NCBI GenBank assembly: GCA_963729445.1
Contig: CAVSNU010000002.1
Coordinates: 682,001 to 746,000, forward strand
Length of the DNA stretch: 64,000 nucleotides
Direction of reading: 5' to 3'
DNA from: JACCZH01 sp963729445
GTDB taxonomy: Bacteria; Chloroflexota; Chloroflexia; Thermomicrobiales; CFX8
In this document: in pieces, positions 53,069-62,231 of the stretch
How positions within the stretch are numbered: position 1 is the stretch's first letter
Layout: every line of letters begins with the position of its first letter
Notes under the pieces: model-generated
Database searches by the model: none
Told to the model about the DNA's origin: nothing
Seen by the model: only the letters and a program-made list of their open reading frames with translations
Position numbers and translations under genes: made by a program

Positions 53069-54193
53069 TCAGAGATTTGCTGGCAGACTTGTTCCCCACC
53101 CATCAGTGATCGCTGAAGCTGTTATCCAATCTCTGATAGGTACCATCAACGTGCGGAAACTCGAATATGCGATTTCTCCACGGTGCTGTAGCTGGCCAAC
53201 TACAATGCCCGGATGCACTCCTATCGTCATCGCGAACGCCGTGATCTTACGGGTGGAATACACTGGCCTCACGCGCGCAATGAAATTATCGAGCTGACGT
53301 CTAGGAACTAAGTTCTCGGTAGCGAATTCATCAGCTTCACGCTCAAAGTCTGGCTTCGCGTTGTCGTTCTTGGCAGAGTCCAATTCAACGTCGAGTACAT
53401 CAACTCCTTTACTTACATGGCCCAATTCATGCAAAAGGACGAACCAAAAGTTGTCAATCCGGTCGAAGCGCATAGACATTGCTATCACCGGAGAATTATC
53501 GACCCAGAAGCATGCGCCATCAATTCGGCTTCCCGGAAGGGGCTGTACAATGACAAACCTAATTCCAACATCACTCAAGATACGTGGCACATGACGAACT
53601 TCCTGAGGTGCGTGCGCTAGGAGCCGAAGCTTACTGATGGCCTCAGGGACGCTCCTCTCAGAGAACGGGGCAGCATGGACTGTACGGGCCAACTGGCTGG
53701 CCCTGAAGAGCCAAGCGTTTTGTGCCACTGTCGTTGGCTCTCCATACGAAGTCCCTTTACGAGCTGCATGGGTAAATAGCTCAGGCTCGTCGTCAATATG
53801 CTTGATGCGGAAGAATCTCAAGAGTTGCTCTTCTAAAACCAAGATATTATCGGATGATTCGATCCATCCTCGGCGAATCATGTCCTTCATGGGTGCTTTG
53901 TCATAAAGTTTGGCACGATGGGAAATCAGATCTTGAGAGTCATCCTTCACCTTAGATAGTTGATAGGACGCTTCAAGATTCATCCACAACTCAGCGCTCG
54001 TCCCAAAGGCCGCAGCAAATCCACGCGCGGTTTCCGGTGACACGCCTCTCTTGCCCGTAATTATTTCGCTGATCATTCCAACAGGTCGCCCGATGATGTC
54101 GGCTAAATCTGACTGTGTCCACCCGCGTTCCTCCAGTTCTTCCCTGAGGAATTCGCCTGGTGGGAAAACCTCTACTGGTCTACGCGTCGTCAT
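53069..54193 (-). CDS. HigA-ImmA fusion: XRE-type helix-turn-helix plus ImmA/IrrE metallopeptidase
   Basis: A 374-residue protein: N-terminal HigA-type HTH (about 13-75: GEFLREELEERGWTQSDLADIIGRP in part, SPETARGFAAAFG) and a C-terminal ImmA/IrrE zinc peptidase domain with LLHELGHV (255-259) and a downstream Glu (EREADEFATE). Such fusions act as antitoxin and repressor whose self-cleavage or peptidase activity can release the toxin. It is 3 bases from the HigB gene. Confidence 0.9.
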   Translation of the reverse strand: MTTRRPVEVFPPGEFLREELEERGWTQSDLADIIGRPVGMISEIITGKRGVSPETARGFAAAFGTSAELWMNLEASYQLSKVKDDSQDLISHRAKLYDKAPMKDMIRRGWIESSDNILVLEEQLLRFFRIKHIDDEPELFTHAARKGTSYGEPTTVAQNAWLFRASQLARTVHAAPFSERSVPEAISKLRLLAHAPQEVRHVPRILSDVGIRFVIVQPLPGSRIDGACFWVDNSPVIAMSMRFDRIDNFWFVLLHELGHVSKGVDVLDVELDSAKNDNAKPDFEREADEFATENLVPRRQLDNFIARVRPVYSTRKITAFAMTIGVHPGIVVGQLQHRGEIAYSSFRTLMVPIRDWITASAITDGWGTSLPANL

Positions 54194-54196
54194 CCT

Positions 54197-54508
54197 TTAC
54201 TCCCATATGCCTAGTGGTAATCCTTCGACCCCTCTAACTCGTACCAGCTTGTCTGCTCCGATTCCCTCGAACTCCAGTATTAGCCGATACTGGTCATTCA
54301 GACGCATCGAATATTGGTGTTGTCGTTTACCCTTGAGCTTCTCGAAGCGCACCGCCCTCATGGCGTAGAAATCCCGTTCGTCCTGAGCGCTTCGAATAAA
54401 CTGGAGCCTCTTGCGATACGCCTTTACGATGCCTTGAGCTAAACCCATGTCGAACGACGGGTCCGTCTCCAGTTGATCCAATTCGTCAGTGGCGAACGTT
54501 ACATTCAT
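54197..54508 (-). CDS. higB: HigB-type RelE-superfamily toxin
   Basis: A 103-residue RelE/HigB toxin: RKRLQFIRSAQDERDFYAMRAVRFEKLKG in outline, RQHQYSMRLNDQYRLILEFEG. It is a ribosome-dependent mRNA interferase inhibited by the HTH protein encoded next. The promoter places the predicted start point almost on the ATG (54508), so translation is likely leaderless. Confidence 0.88.
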   Translation of the reverse strand: MNVTFATDELDQLETDPSFDMGLAQGIVKAYRKRLQFIRSAQDERDFYAMRAVRFEKLKGKRQHQYSMRLNDQYRLILEFEGIGADKLVRVRGVEGLPLGIWE

Positions 54509-54516
54509 TGTTGGAG

Positions 54517-54565
54517 AGGATATCGCAGATCCATGAGAATGTCAATACCGGATAACCGGGTATCC
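54517..54565 (-). promoter_or_regulatory. Consensus promoter and palindromic operator of the HigBA-ImmA cassette
   Basis: TTGACA (54545-54540), 17 bases, TATCCT (54522-54517). Just upstream, two overlapping palindromes occur: GGATA-N6-TATCC (54550-54565) and ATACC...GGTAT (54545-54563). The -10 is only 8 bases before the ATG 54508. Confidence 0.7.
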
Positions 54566-55043
54566 AGAAAATGACGCTGCGAATTTTCGCGTTCGCTGAC
54601 ACAAGAGTAAGACGAGAAGAACGAGACATCCTCAGCTGCTGGCACATCAGCCTGGCAGGAAGCATTCTCGATTTTCTCGAGAAAACAGGGAGCTGATCTT
54701 CGGCACCAACCGGGCGTTTTTGGGAGAGTGTACGTACAGCACAAGTTTCCCATCTACAAGCGGAACAATCAAGGAGTCAGGCGGAGAAACCACTTGGGTG
54801 TCGATTTAGCACCGACGTACGCATATAGGGGCACGGTGCGGTTATTGCCTCATTTGCTCACTCACCTGCTTCATGAGCCGTCCGTTCAAGTCGGTCGTCC
54901 CTATCTTGATCTGACTCGCCCTCGTACTGAACGCTCTGTTCTACAATTAGCGCTCGCACAATTCGCCTGTGTACCATCGAGCGCTCAGTACGGTTCAATT
55001 GTTGTTGCAACAGGCGATGGTAGACAGCAATGAAGGAGATCTC
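54566..55043. other. Non-coding region upstream of the BNR-type lipoprotein
   Basis: Nearly 480 bases without a convincing gene. It contains GTACGTAC (54729-54736) and several A/T-rich stretches. The lipoprotein frame is open from 54969 but its ribosome site is at 55032-55039. Confidence 0.35.
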
Positions 55044-56327
55044 GTGGCACTCTGCAAGTGGTCCCTCAACGTGAGACCGGCGCGAAGCCGGTTCGCGCTC
55101 TCTATCTTGACGGCAGCCCTGCTGCTCCTGCTCGTGGCCTGCTCGGGACCGGGCAGCGACGACGAGCCGACCGCGACAGCTGTCATCGAGCCCACTTCCG
55201 CGCCATCTGTCACCGCTCTCGAAACCCCGACTGTTGAACCGACCGAGGCGCTCGATCCGGAGCCTACGGCCACCATCGAGCCAACCGCCACGGCGACTGC
55301 CGAGCCAGAGCCGACCGAGACGCCGGTGCCACCAACTCCGACCCAGAGCGCGTCTGCTCCTTCAGCCGGCGGAGCGGAATTCAGAATTGAAGGCAAAGCA
55401 GTCACCCAGATCCTGCGTGGGACCGACGACGGCTCGATCCTCTATGCGCTCACCAGCGCGGGCATCTCGAAGTCGATCGACGGCGGCCGCTCCTGGTTTG
55501 CATCGGGCAGCGTGCCGGAGGGCAAGATCACCGTCGCCCTGAACAACCCGGATGTGCTGTATGCAGGCGAGCGCGGCTCCTGCGGGCGTGGTTCGAGCGA
55601 CACGCCGCTCACCCGCTCGACCGACGGTGGCCGTCAGTGGGAGACGTTCGCTGCCGGAGAGGGCATCGAGCCATACCTGGTCGAAGCCGGCCAGCAATCG
55701 ACCGTCGTCGGTTCCGACTGTGGCTTGCAGGTCTCCACCGACGGGGGCCAATCCTGGAAGCGGGTTGAGGACCTGAACGGGCTCGATCTCTTCGACGCGG
55801 CCAGCAACGGCAACACGCTGCACGACGAGATCGTCGCGATCGGTGTCAGCGAAGGCGGCACCGGCCAGCTGTTTCTCATTGACATGAGCAACCCGGACAG
55901 CCCGGCGGTCGTCGACGCCCTCGCTGAGTTCTACGCCGCAGGCGCGGTTGACTGGGTGAACGAGAGGATCGCGCTGGTGACGTCCGTGGGGGTTGGCGTC
56001 ACCAACGACAAAGGCGAGACCTGGGTGTGGTCGCGTGCGGGACTGGAAGACGCTACGTACTCGAACGACCCGCTGACTGAAGGTATTTCTGAGGACGAGT
56101 CGGGTCAGAACTTCAACTTCACGTTGGCGACGATTGACCCGTCGAACCCGGACCGAATCTGGGTCGGTGGCGCGCAGGGAGCCTTCCTGAGCACCGATGC
56201 CGGTGCGACGTGGCGCCGCGTCGGCGACGTTACCGAGACCCAGAGCATCGTCGTCTCCCAGAACGCCGAGCGCGTCTACGTCTCGGCCAGCGGCGGGACT
56301 CGTGTCTGGACGCTGGAGGGGCAGTAA
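55044..56327 (+). CDS. Secreted lipoprotein with BNR/Asp-box repeats (beta-propeller-like)
   Basis: A 427-residue protein. GTG 55044 follows AAGGAGAT and opens a lipoprotein signal with lipobox LLVAC. A Thr/Pro/Glu linker (about 40-105) follows, then a region with at least five Asp-box units (SIDGGRSW, STDGGRQW, STDGGQSW, NDKGETW, STDAGATW), typical of beta-propellers such as sialidases and YCF48 proteins. No catalytic residues of sialidases are obvious, so a binding or sensing role is as likely. Confidence 0.78.
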   Translation: MALCKWSLNVRPARSRFALSILTAALLLLLVACSGPGSDDEPTATAVIEPTSAPSVTALETPTVEPTEALDPEPTATIEPTATATAEPEPTETPVPPTPTQSASAPSAGGAEFRIEGKAVTQILRGTDDGSILYALTSAGISKSIDGGRSWFASGSVPEGKITVALNNPDVLYAGERGSCGRGSSDTPLTRSTDGGRQWETFAAGEGIEPYLVEAGQQSTVVGSDCGLQVSTDGGQSWKRVEDLNGLDLFDAASNGNTLHDEIVAIGVSEGGTGQLFLIDMSNPDSPAVVDALAEFYAAGAVDWVNERIALVTSVGVGVTNDKGETWVWSRAGLEDATYSNDPLTEGISEDESGQNFNFTLATIDPSNPDRIWVGGAQGAFLSTDAGATWRRVGDVTETQSIVVSQNAERVYVSASGGTRVWTLEGQ

Positions 56328-56336
56328 AACAAACCC

Positions 56337-57545
56337 CTATGGATCCGGGCCGGCGCGCGTCTCTTTCACCAGGAGCGCCAGGGTTAAGGCCGCGGCAAGA
56401 CCGATGCCTCCCAGGGCGATGGCGGTGAAGGTGAAACCGGTGCTGTCGGTCAGGCTACCCACGACAACCGGCCCGCCCGCGCGTCCCGAATCGCCAACCA
56501 GCCGCCATAAGCCCAGGAACTCGCCGGTTGCGCCTTTCGGGGCGAGATCCGCCCCGAGCGTCATCATCGCCCCGCTCCCCAGGCCGTTCCCGACGCCAAT
56601 CAGCATCGCAACCGCGATCAGAGAGAAAAAGCTCCCGGTAAGTGGAATCATGGCCATCCCGATGCCCATCAAGGCAAACGAGGGCACCGAGGTAAATTTG
56701 CGCCCGTAACGGTCCATGATGTAACCGGCCGGGATGAAGAGCGCCATGTCCACGAGCGACGAGGCCGACTGCACCGTACCGATCTGGGCCACGTTCAAGC
56801 CCAGGATGGACGCGCCGTAGAACGGGATGATCGCCTGCCGGCCGGCGCGGATCATCTGGCCGCAGATCTGGGCCATGCTGGCGGCGGTCAAGTCACCGCG
56901 ATTAGTCCGCAGCATGTCCCCGACAAGTCCCCAGCGCACCGCGCGGCTGCTGTGGACGACAACGCGGGTGTCCTGCACATAGATGACGGAGATGACCAGC
57001 GCGACAACGCAGAGCGCGCCGGAGAGGTAAAAGGACGACGTCAGACCGAGCTGAGAGCCAACCAGCCCACCCACGACCGGCCCAGAGAACATACCAATGC
57101 GGTTGATCCCTCCAAAAACCGAGATCGCCCGGCCACGCTCACGCGGCGCGATGGATTCCGTGATGAATGCGTGCCGCGACAGGCCCCACATCGCGGCGCC
57201 AACGCCGCCGATCAAACGATAGACGATCAACTCGGGAAAGAGGCTGGCAAATGCGAGGGCAAACATCGAGAACGCCGTCAGGACCGCGCCAATCAACATC
57301 GTCGGTTTGAGGCCGAGGCGGCCGAGGACGAGACCAGCCGGGACATCCGCAAGCATCGTGCCGATGCCGGCGGCCGCGATAACCAGCGCGGCCATACCGA
57401 AGGAGACGTCGAAGGTCAACGCATAGACCGGGAGAATCGGTAGCAGCAGTCCTTCGCCGAGCGACAACAGCACCGTGGGGATATACACAGGCAGCAACAG
57501 GGCTCCGCGGGACGAGCCGTTCGTCTCTCTGTTCGGTTTGGACAT
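56337..57545 (-). CDS. MFS transporter
   Basis: A 402-residue major facilitator protein with 12 membrane segments, the motif GLVLGRLGLKPTML between segments 2 and 3 and GYIMDRYGRKFTSVPS between 8 and 9. A drug or metabolite exporter is likely; substrate unknown. ATG 57545 is chosen because the membrane part begins soon after; its ribosome site is weak, and the open frame continues upstream to 57737. Confidence 0.85.
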   Translation of the reverse strand: MSKPNRETNGSSRGALLLPVYIPTVLLSLGEGLLLPILPVYALTFDVSFGMAALVIAAAGIGTMLADVPAGLVLGRLGLKPTMLIGAVLTAFSMFALAFASLFPELIVYRLIGGVGAAMWGLSRHAFITESIAPRERGRAISVFGGINRIGMFSGPVVGGLVGSQLGLTSSFYLSGALCVVALVISVIYVQDTRVVVHSSRAVRWGLVGDMLRTNRGDLTAASMAQICGQMIRAGRQAIIPFYGASILGLNVAQIGTVQSASSLVDMALFIPAGYIMDRYGRKFTSVPSFALMGIGMAMIPLTGSFFSLIAVAMLIGVGNGLGSGAMMTLGADLAPKGATGEFLGLWRLVGDSGRAGGPVVVGSLTDSTGFTFTAIALGGIGLAAALTLALLVKETRAGPDP

Positions 57546-57710
57546 TAAGTGCGAGACTCTTCCCTTGCCCTCCCACCCGGACGGAGCAGCATCGTACCAC
57601 GACTCGCGATTGCCGGTTATGATGCGCTTTAGCGTCAGCGCGACTGGCCACGTTGTGATCAGATGCGCCTGAAATATCGTCCTCACCCTGATGGAGAATG
57701 GGAGACTTGC

Positions 57711-58100
57711 ATGCGGGATGTTGTACGGCTGGAACACGTTGCACTACCGACGACCGAAGAAAACTTCGGCGACACGGTGCGCTTTTATCATGAGAATTTT
57801 GGCTGGCACACGATCCGCGAGATCGGATCGGGCGCGTCGAGCATTGCCTTCGTGAGCGACGACGCGGGCAGTGTACTCGAGATCTACGTCGCCCCGGGAT
57901 CACCGATGACACACCCAGCCCATATCGCGTTCGCCGTGCCGATTGCTGAGTACGCTGCGTTGAAGGACCGGCTGGAATCGGCCGGTGTCGCGTTCGACAT
58001 CAACACCGAGAACGCCGCCGGCGACAAGCTGGGGTACTTCCACGACCCAGCCGGCAACCGCGCCCAGATCGTTGGGCGCAAGGCGCCACTGCGCGGCTAG
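57711..58100 (+). CDS. VOC-superfamily (glyoxalase/dioxygenase-fold) protein
   Basis: A 129-residue VOC protein: VVRLEHVALPT (metal His), HIAFAVPIAEY, GYFHDPAGNRAQIV (metal Glu position not clear). It may be a lyase, dioxygenase or resistance protein. ATG 57711 follows GGGAGA. It lies 45 bases before a cupin gene. Confidence 0.82.
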   Translation: MRDVVRLEHVALPTTEENFGDTVRFYHENFGWHTIREIGSGASSIAFVSDDAGSVLEIYVAPGSPMTHPAHIAFAVPIAEYAALKDRLESAGVAFDINTENAAGDKLGYFHDPAGNRAQIVGRKAPLRG

Positions 58101-58145
58101 CCCAGCAGCGATCCCTGGCCAGCATGCAACGAGGAGAGAACGCTG

Positions 58146-58580
58146 ATGACTGCTCCCACAGACCCGAAGGTGGCCGTGACGCACTCCAGCGAGATCCTGC
58201 GGAGTAAGCAGGGCCTGCAGAACATCGACGGCGTATCCGCGGAGATGACCGGCTCGCAGGCGTTATGGCTCGGCATGATTCGTATTCCACCGGGAGCGCG
58301 AGCCAACGCGCACTTGCACGAGGCACACGAGACCGCGATCTACGTCCTCCAGGGGACGGGAGAGATGTGGTACGGGGACGAGCTGCAAGAGCACATCGCC
58401 TTCACCGCCGGTGATTTTCTGTATATCCCGGCCGGCGTGCCGCACGTCCCATCCAACCCGAGCCCGACGGACGAGCTCGTTGGCATCGCCGCCCGCACTG
58501 ACCCCAACGAGCAGGAGAGCGTCGTGCTGTTGCCGGAGCTCGATACGCTCCTGGAAGAGCGCACCCGGACCGGTGGGTGA
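58146..58580 (+). CDS. Cupin-domain protein
   Basis: A 144-residue single cupin: AHLHEAHETAIYVLQGTGEMWYG (two His, one Glu) and FTAGDFLYIPAGVPHVPSN, the metal-binding core. ATG 58146 follows GGAGAG. Function unknown; context with the VOC protein suggests a small-molecule enzyme pair. Confidence 0.85.
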   Translation: MTAPTDPKVAVTHSSEILRSKQGLQNIDGVSAEMTGSQALWLGMIRIPPGARANAHLHEAHETAIYVLQGTGEMWYGDELQEHIAFTAGDFLYIPAGVPHVPSNPSPTDELVGIAARTDPNEQESVVLLPELDTLLEERTRTGG

Positions 58581-58687
58581 GCTTCCGGACGGCCACTCAC
58601 CACCTCGGAGCGGTTCGCCGGGCACGGCGTTGGTACGGTAAAAATGGCTGGAGCGCGGCCTCGGCTGGTGTCCGGCAAGGTTGCCGC

Positions 58688-58792
58688 GTGAGCTATCCGC
58701 ATGCGTCAGGGATGGTGGGGCTCTCCCTCTACCGGCGCATGGGCTGGATGACGGTTTACCAGAACCCTGAGACGATAGAGATGCAATGCTAG
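58688..58792 (+). pseudogene. Remnant of a GNAT acetyltransferase C-terminus
   Basis: The 34 codons to the stop at 58792 encode ASGMVGLSLYRRMGWMTVY, which fits the end of a GNAT domain (acetyl-CoA helix and LYRRMGF-type ending). No GNAT N-terminal part lies in any frame before it; it overlaps the following DinB start by 7 bases. It is likely the trace of a deletion. Confidence 0.4.
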
Positions 58793-59310
58793 CCGATGCG
58801 ATGCGCACGTTCTACGATTACAATCGCTGGGCAACCGAGCGAATCTTTGACACTGCGGCAGGGCTCGACGAGGAGCAGCTCGACGCTCCTGGTATTGCCG
58901 GCCAACGCTCGATCCGCGCGACACTGCTGCATTTGATTGAGGTACACAAAGGCTGGCTCTCCTGGTGGGACGGCTCACTCCCACCGGAAGAGGCATATGC
59001 GATTGTGCTCGATCTCGCCGACTACACCACGCTCCCCGCCGCTCGCAGCGCGTGGGACGCGGTCCACAAGCAGACACGGGCCTTCATCGACGGCCTGAGT
59101 GATGAGGACATGGGCCGCGGGTACACATTCGCTCCGCCGGGCGTACCCAGCTGGACGACTCCGCTCTGGCAGATGATGCTGCACGTCGCCAACCACGGTA
59201 CGCAGCACCGCAGCGAGATCGCCGCAATGCTCACTGCCTTCGATCACTCACCGGGCGATCTCGACATCGTGTACTACTACCTGGATGTTGCCCAAAGCGC
59301 TAGCCGCTAA
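58786..59310 (+). CDS. DinB-family protein (metal-dependent, four-helix)
   Basis: A 174-residue DinB/YfiT-like protein: YDYNRWATERIFDTAAGL, LLHLIEVHKGW and HVANHGTQHRSEIAAML supply the three metal His. Members include thiol-dependent enzymes using bacillithiol or mycothiol. ATG 58786 is the start. Function unspecified. Confidence 0.85.
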   Translation: MLADAMRTFYDYNRWATERIFDTAAGLDEEQLDAPGIAGQRSIRATLLHLIEVHKGWLSWWDGSLPPEEAYAIVLDLADYTTLPAARSAWDAVHKQTRAFIDGLSDEDMGRGYTFAPPGVPSWTTPLWQMMLHVANHGTQHRSEIAAMLTAFDHSPGDLDIVYYYLDVAQSASR

Positions 59311-59327
59311 TCAGGTCCACTCCGGCG

Positions 59328-59360
59328 TGCCCGGTTAGCACGAAACTTGCTAACCGGGCA
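59328..59360 (+). terminator. Hairpin after the DinB gene
   Basis: A perfect 13-bp stem (59328-59340 and 59348-59360, TGCCCGGTTAGCA and its complement) with a 7-base loop. It lacks a T tract and lies between the DinB gene and the metal-ATPase operon. Confidence 0.55.
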
Positions 59361-59391
59361 GCTACGTCGTACAGTTGGCGCACGTAACGCA

Positions 59392-59405
59392 TGAATAAGT
59401 ATTCA
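59392..59405 (+). promoter_or_regulatory. CadC/SmtB-type operator
   Basis: TGAATA-AG-TATTCA, a perfect palindrome 20 bases before the repressor ATG. This matches the TGAA...TTCA-type half-sites of ArsR/SmtB metal repressors, so autoregulation is expected. Confidence 0.7.
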
Positions 59406-59424
59406 CATATGAGATCGAGTATCA

Positions 59425-59820
59425 ATGGCACGACCAAAGCGCAACAACCAGATTCCAGAGCTCGCCGAAGACTGCGAGATCGTCTGCGATACGGCGCTCG
59501 TTTTCGCGGCACGCGGCTCACTACCCGGCGCGCGGCAGACGCACCGGCTGGCCGACCTGTTCAACACACTCGCCGACCCTACCCGGCTGCGGATTGTCGC
59601 CGTGCTGGACGGCAGAGAGATGTGTGTGGGCGACATCGGCGCGTCGCTGGGATTGAGCCAGTCCGCGATATCGCACCAGCTGCGCGTCCTGCGCGAGCAG
59701 GGGATCGTGCGGTCCCAAAAGGACGGCCGCATGGTCTACTACACCCTCGACGACGAGCACGTTAGCCAGTTGTTCCGAATGGGCTTGGAGCACATCGCCC
59801 ACACAGGGGTGGCTCCATGA
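59425..59820 (+). CDS. ArsR/SmtB-family metal-sensing repressor (CadC-like)
   Basis: A 131-residue winged-helix repressor. It has a possible N-terminal Cys site (C17, C21; CEIVC) and C67 in REMCVGD, the CadC-type soft-metal ligands. The alpha-5 site is also present (D110, H112, H123, H126). It should release DNA on binding Cd(II), Pb(II) or Zn(II). Its stop overlaps the P-type ATPase start (ATGA). Confidence 0.9.
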   Translation: MARPKRNNQIPELAEDCEIVCDTALVFAARGSLPGARQTHRLADLFNTLADPTRLRIVAVLDGREMCVGDIGASLGLSQSAISHQLRVLREQGIVRSQKDGRMVYYTLDDEHVSQLFRMGLEHIAHTGVAP

Positions 59821-62207
59821 ACATCCTCAATGCGACGTTAACCCTGCCGCTCATGGAGACGGATCATCCGGATGGCTGCCTGCACTGCGCCGAACGGGTA
59901 GCGGAACACCTGCGCTCGCTCACCGGCATCGTGTCGGTGCGCGTTGTGCCTGCCCCGGCACGGCTCAGATACACCTATCAACCAGATACCCTGTCACCAC
60001 AAGAGGTAGAGTCGCAGGCCACAGCCCTGATTGCCGAGGCGGAGCAGCGTTATGTCCATCGCTCGCTCGCTATCGAGGGTATGGATTGCGCCGACTGCGC
60101 CAAGACGCTCGAACGCGGTGTCCAACGGCTGCCCGGGGTCGAGTTTGCGGAGGTCAACTTCGGCGCGGCCCGGATGGAGCTAGAGTTCGATCGGACCGTT
60201 GCGTCCATTGACGCTATCTCTCACAAGGTGCGCGCGCTCGGTTACACGGTCTCCGAGCCGGTCGTCACGCACGAATCCGAGGGCAGCGCCCTCCGGCGGC
60301 TCGTGCGGCGGCGCAACAATCTGCTGGCCCTGGCCGCGGCGACCCTCACGCTCATCGGGATTGTTGCCTGGTTTGCCGGCGCTCCCGGCTGGTTGCCGGA
60401 CGTCGCCTATCTTGCCGCTATCGCGGTGGGCGGCCTGCCACTGGGGCTCAAGGGCTTCCGCACGCTGCGGGCGACGCACGCGCTGGACATCAATCTGCTC
60501 ATGACGATCGCCGTCGTTGGCGCGCTGGCCATTGGCGAGTGGCTTGAAGGTGCCGCGGTCGTCGCGCTCTTTTCATTAGGTGAGGCCCTCGAAGGCTACG
60601 CCATGGACCGCGCGCGGCGCTCGATTCGCTCCCTCATGGCATTGACGCCAGCTACCGCGCTCGTCAACCGCAATGGTCATGAAGTCGAGATCGCCGTCTC
60701 CGACGTCGTGCCCGGCGACCGGCTCACCGTTCGCGCCGGCGAGCGCGTGCCGGTGGATGGAGTCGTTGTACGGGGCACGAGCAGTGTCGATCAGGCGTCT
60801 CTCACTGGCGAGAGCATCCCTGTGCTGAAGACGGATGGAGACGCGCTCTTCGCCGGAACGCTCAACGGCAACGGTCCGCTGGCGATGCGAGTCACCCGGC
60901 TTGCCAGCGACTCCTCGGTGGCGAAGATTATCCGCATGGTGGAGCAAGCGCAGGGACAGCGCGCGCCTGCCCAGCGCCTCGTCGATCGCTTCTCACGCAT
61001 CTACACCCCGGTGGTGATTCTGACAGCGGCGCTGATTGCGACCGTTCCGCCGGCATTCGGCGCAAGTTTCAGTGAGTGGTTCTATCGCGCGTTGGTGCTC
61101 CTGGTGATCTCGTGCCCGTGTGCACTGGTGATCTCAACGCCGGTCTCGATTGTCTCGGCGCTCTCGGCCGCCGCGCGGCGCGGCATTCTGGTCAAAGGGG
61201 GCGCTGCGCTGGAGCGCGCCGGAGCGATCGACACCATCGCCTTCGACAAGACTGGCACGCTCACCACAGGCCGGCCCTCGGTGACGCAGGTCGAAGGTTT
61301 CGACGGCGCGAGCGAGGACGACATCCTGGCACTCGCGGCGAGCCTGGAAGCGCACTCCGAACACCCGCTTGGACGGGCGATTCGCGAGGCTGCCCGGCAG
61401 CGCCACCTCCCGGCCGTCGACCTGACGGACGAGAAGGTCGTGCCCGGATTGGGGCTGACCGCCCACGTGAACGGTAGCGAGATGATGATCGGCTCGCCGC
61501 GCTTCTTCGAGCAACTCGATCATTCTCCAGCCGTTGATGCCGCACTGGAGCGCATTGAGAGCTCGGGCGCGACCCCGGTCCTCGTCGGAACGACGGATCG
61601 CATCCTGGGCGTCATCGGCCTGGCGGACACACCCAGGGCTGACGCAACGCACGCACTTCAGCGTCTCCATGCCCTGCGCGTGCGTCGACTGGTCATGCTG
61701 AGTGGCGACCGCCAACCGGCAGCGATAAGTGTGGCGCGCTCGATCGGGATCGACGATATCCGCGCCGAGCTGCTGCCGGAGCACAAGCTGGACGCCGTGG
61801 CGGCGTTACGAGGAGAGCATACGGTCGTCGCCATGGTCGGCGACGGTGTCAACGATGCGCCCTCGCTAGCGGCGGCCGATGTCGGGATCGCGATGGGCGT
61901 CGCGGGAACCGATGTCGCGCTCGAGACCGCCGACATTGCTCTGATGAGCGACGACCTCAACGGTCTGGCAGACGCGATCGATCTCGGCCGGCGCACCAGG
62001 CGCAAGATCTGGACCAACATCAGCGCCTCGCTGGCAGTCAAGGTGCTCTTCCTGGCCCTCGCCCTCACCGGCGGGGCGACCCTCTGGATGGCCATCCTCG
62101 CCGATGTCGGCACGTCGCTCGTGGTCATCGTGAACGGAATGCTGCTCTTGCGGTGGAAGGGTTCCCACTCGACGGATACTCCGCCCGACGCAGTCGCGGG
62201 CGGCTGA
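59817..62207 (+). CDS. zntA: P1B-type heavy-metal-transporting ATPase (Zn/Cd/Pb)
   Basis: A 796-residue ATPase: two N-terminal HMA-like domains (GCLHC at about 20-25; GMDCADC at about 90-96), eight membrane segments, SCPCALVIS with the CPC metal site (about 433-435), DKTGTLTTG (phosphorylated Asp about 477), SLEAHSEHPLG and GDGVNDAP. It exports Zn(II), Cd(II) or Pb(II). The operon with the CadC-type repressor and operator supports this. Confidence 0.94.
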   Translation: MNILNATLTLPLMETDHPDGCLHCAERVAEHLRSLTGIVSVRVVPAPARLRYTYQPDTLSPQEVESQATALIAEAEQRYVHRSLAIEGMDCADCAKTLERGVQRLPGVEFAEVNFGAARMELEFDRTVASIDAISHKVRALGYTVSEPVVTHESEGSALRRLVRRRNNLLALAAATLTLIGIVAWFAGAPGWLPDVAYLAAIAVGGLPLGLKGFRTLRATHALDINLLMTIAVVGALAIGEWLEGAAVVALFSLGEALEGYAMDRARRSIRSLMALTPATALVNRNGHEVEIAVSDVVPGDRLTVRAGERVPVDGVVVRGTSSVDQASLTGESIPVLKTDGDALFAGTLNGNGPLAMRVTRLASDSSVAKIIRMVEQAQGQRAPAQRLVDRFSRIYTPVVILTAALIATVPPAFGASFSEWFYRALVLLVISCPCALVISTPVSIVSALSAAARRGILVKGGAALERAGAIDTIAFDKTGTLTTGRPSVTQVEGFDGASEDDILALAASLEAHSEHPLGRAIREAARQRHLPAVDLTDEKVVPGLGLTAHVNGSEMMIGSPRFFEQLDHSPAVDAALERIESSGATPVLVGTTDRILGVIGLADTPRADATHALQRLHALRVRRLVMLSGDRQPAAISVARSIGIDDIRAELLPEHKLDAVAALRGEHTVVAMVGDGVNDAPSLAAADVGIAMGVAGTDVALETADIALMSDDLNGLADAIDLGRRTRRKIWTNISASLAVKVLFLALALTGGATLWMAILADVGTSLVVIVNGMLLLRWKGSHSTDTPPDAVAGG

Positions 62208-62231
62208 CTAACGGACTCAAAATCGGAATGC

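Noticed and set aside
26117..54736. GTACGT motifs at 26122 and 54729 as further sites of the palindrome at 5753
   Set aside because: Only half of the palindrome is present in each case, as expected by chance.
54505..54753. 82-codon minus-strand frame before higB
   Set aside because: It overlaps the promoter and operator of the toxin operon, has no ribosome site, and its composition is not protein-like.
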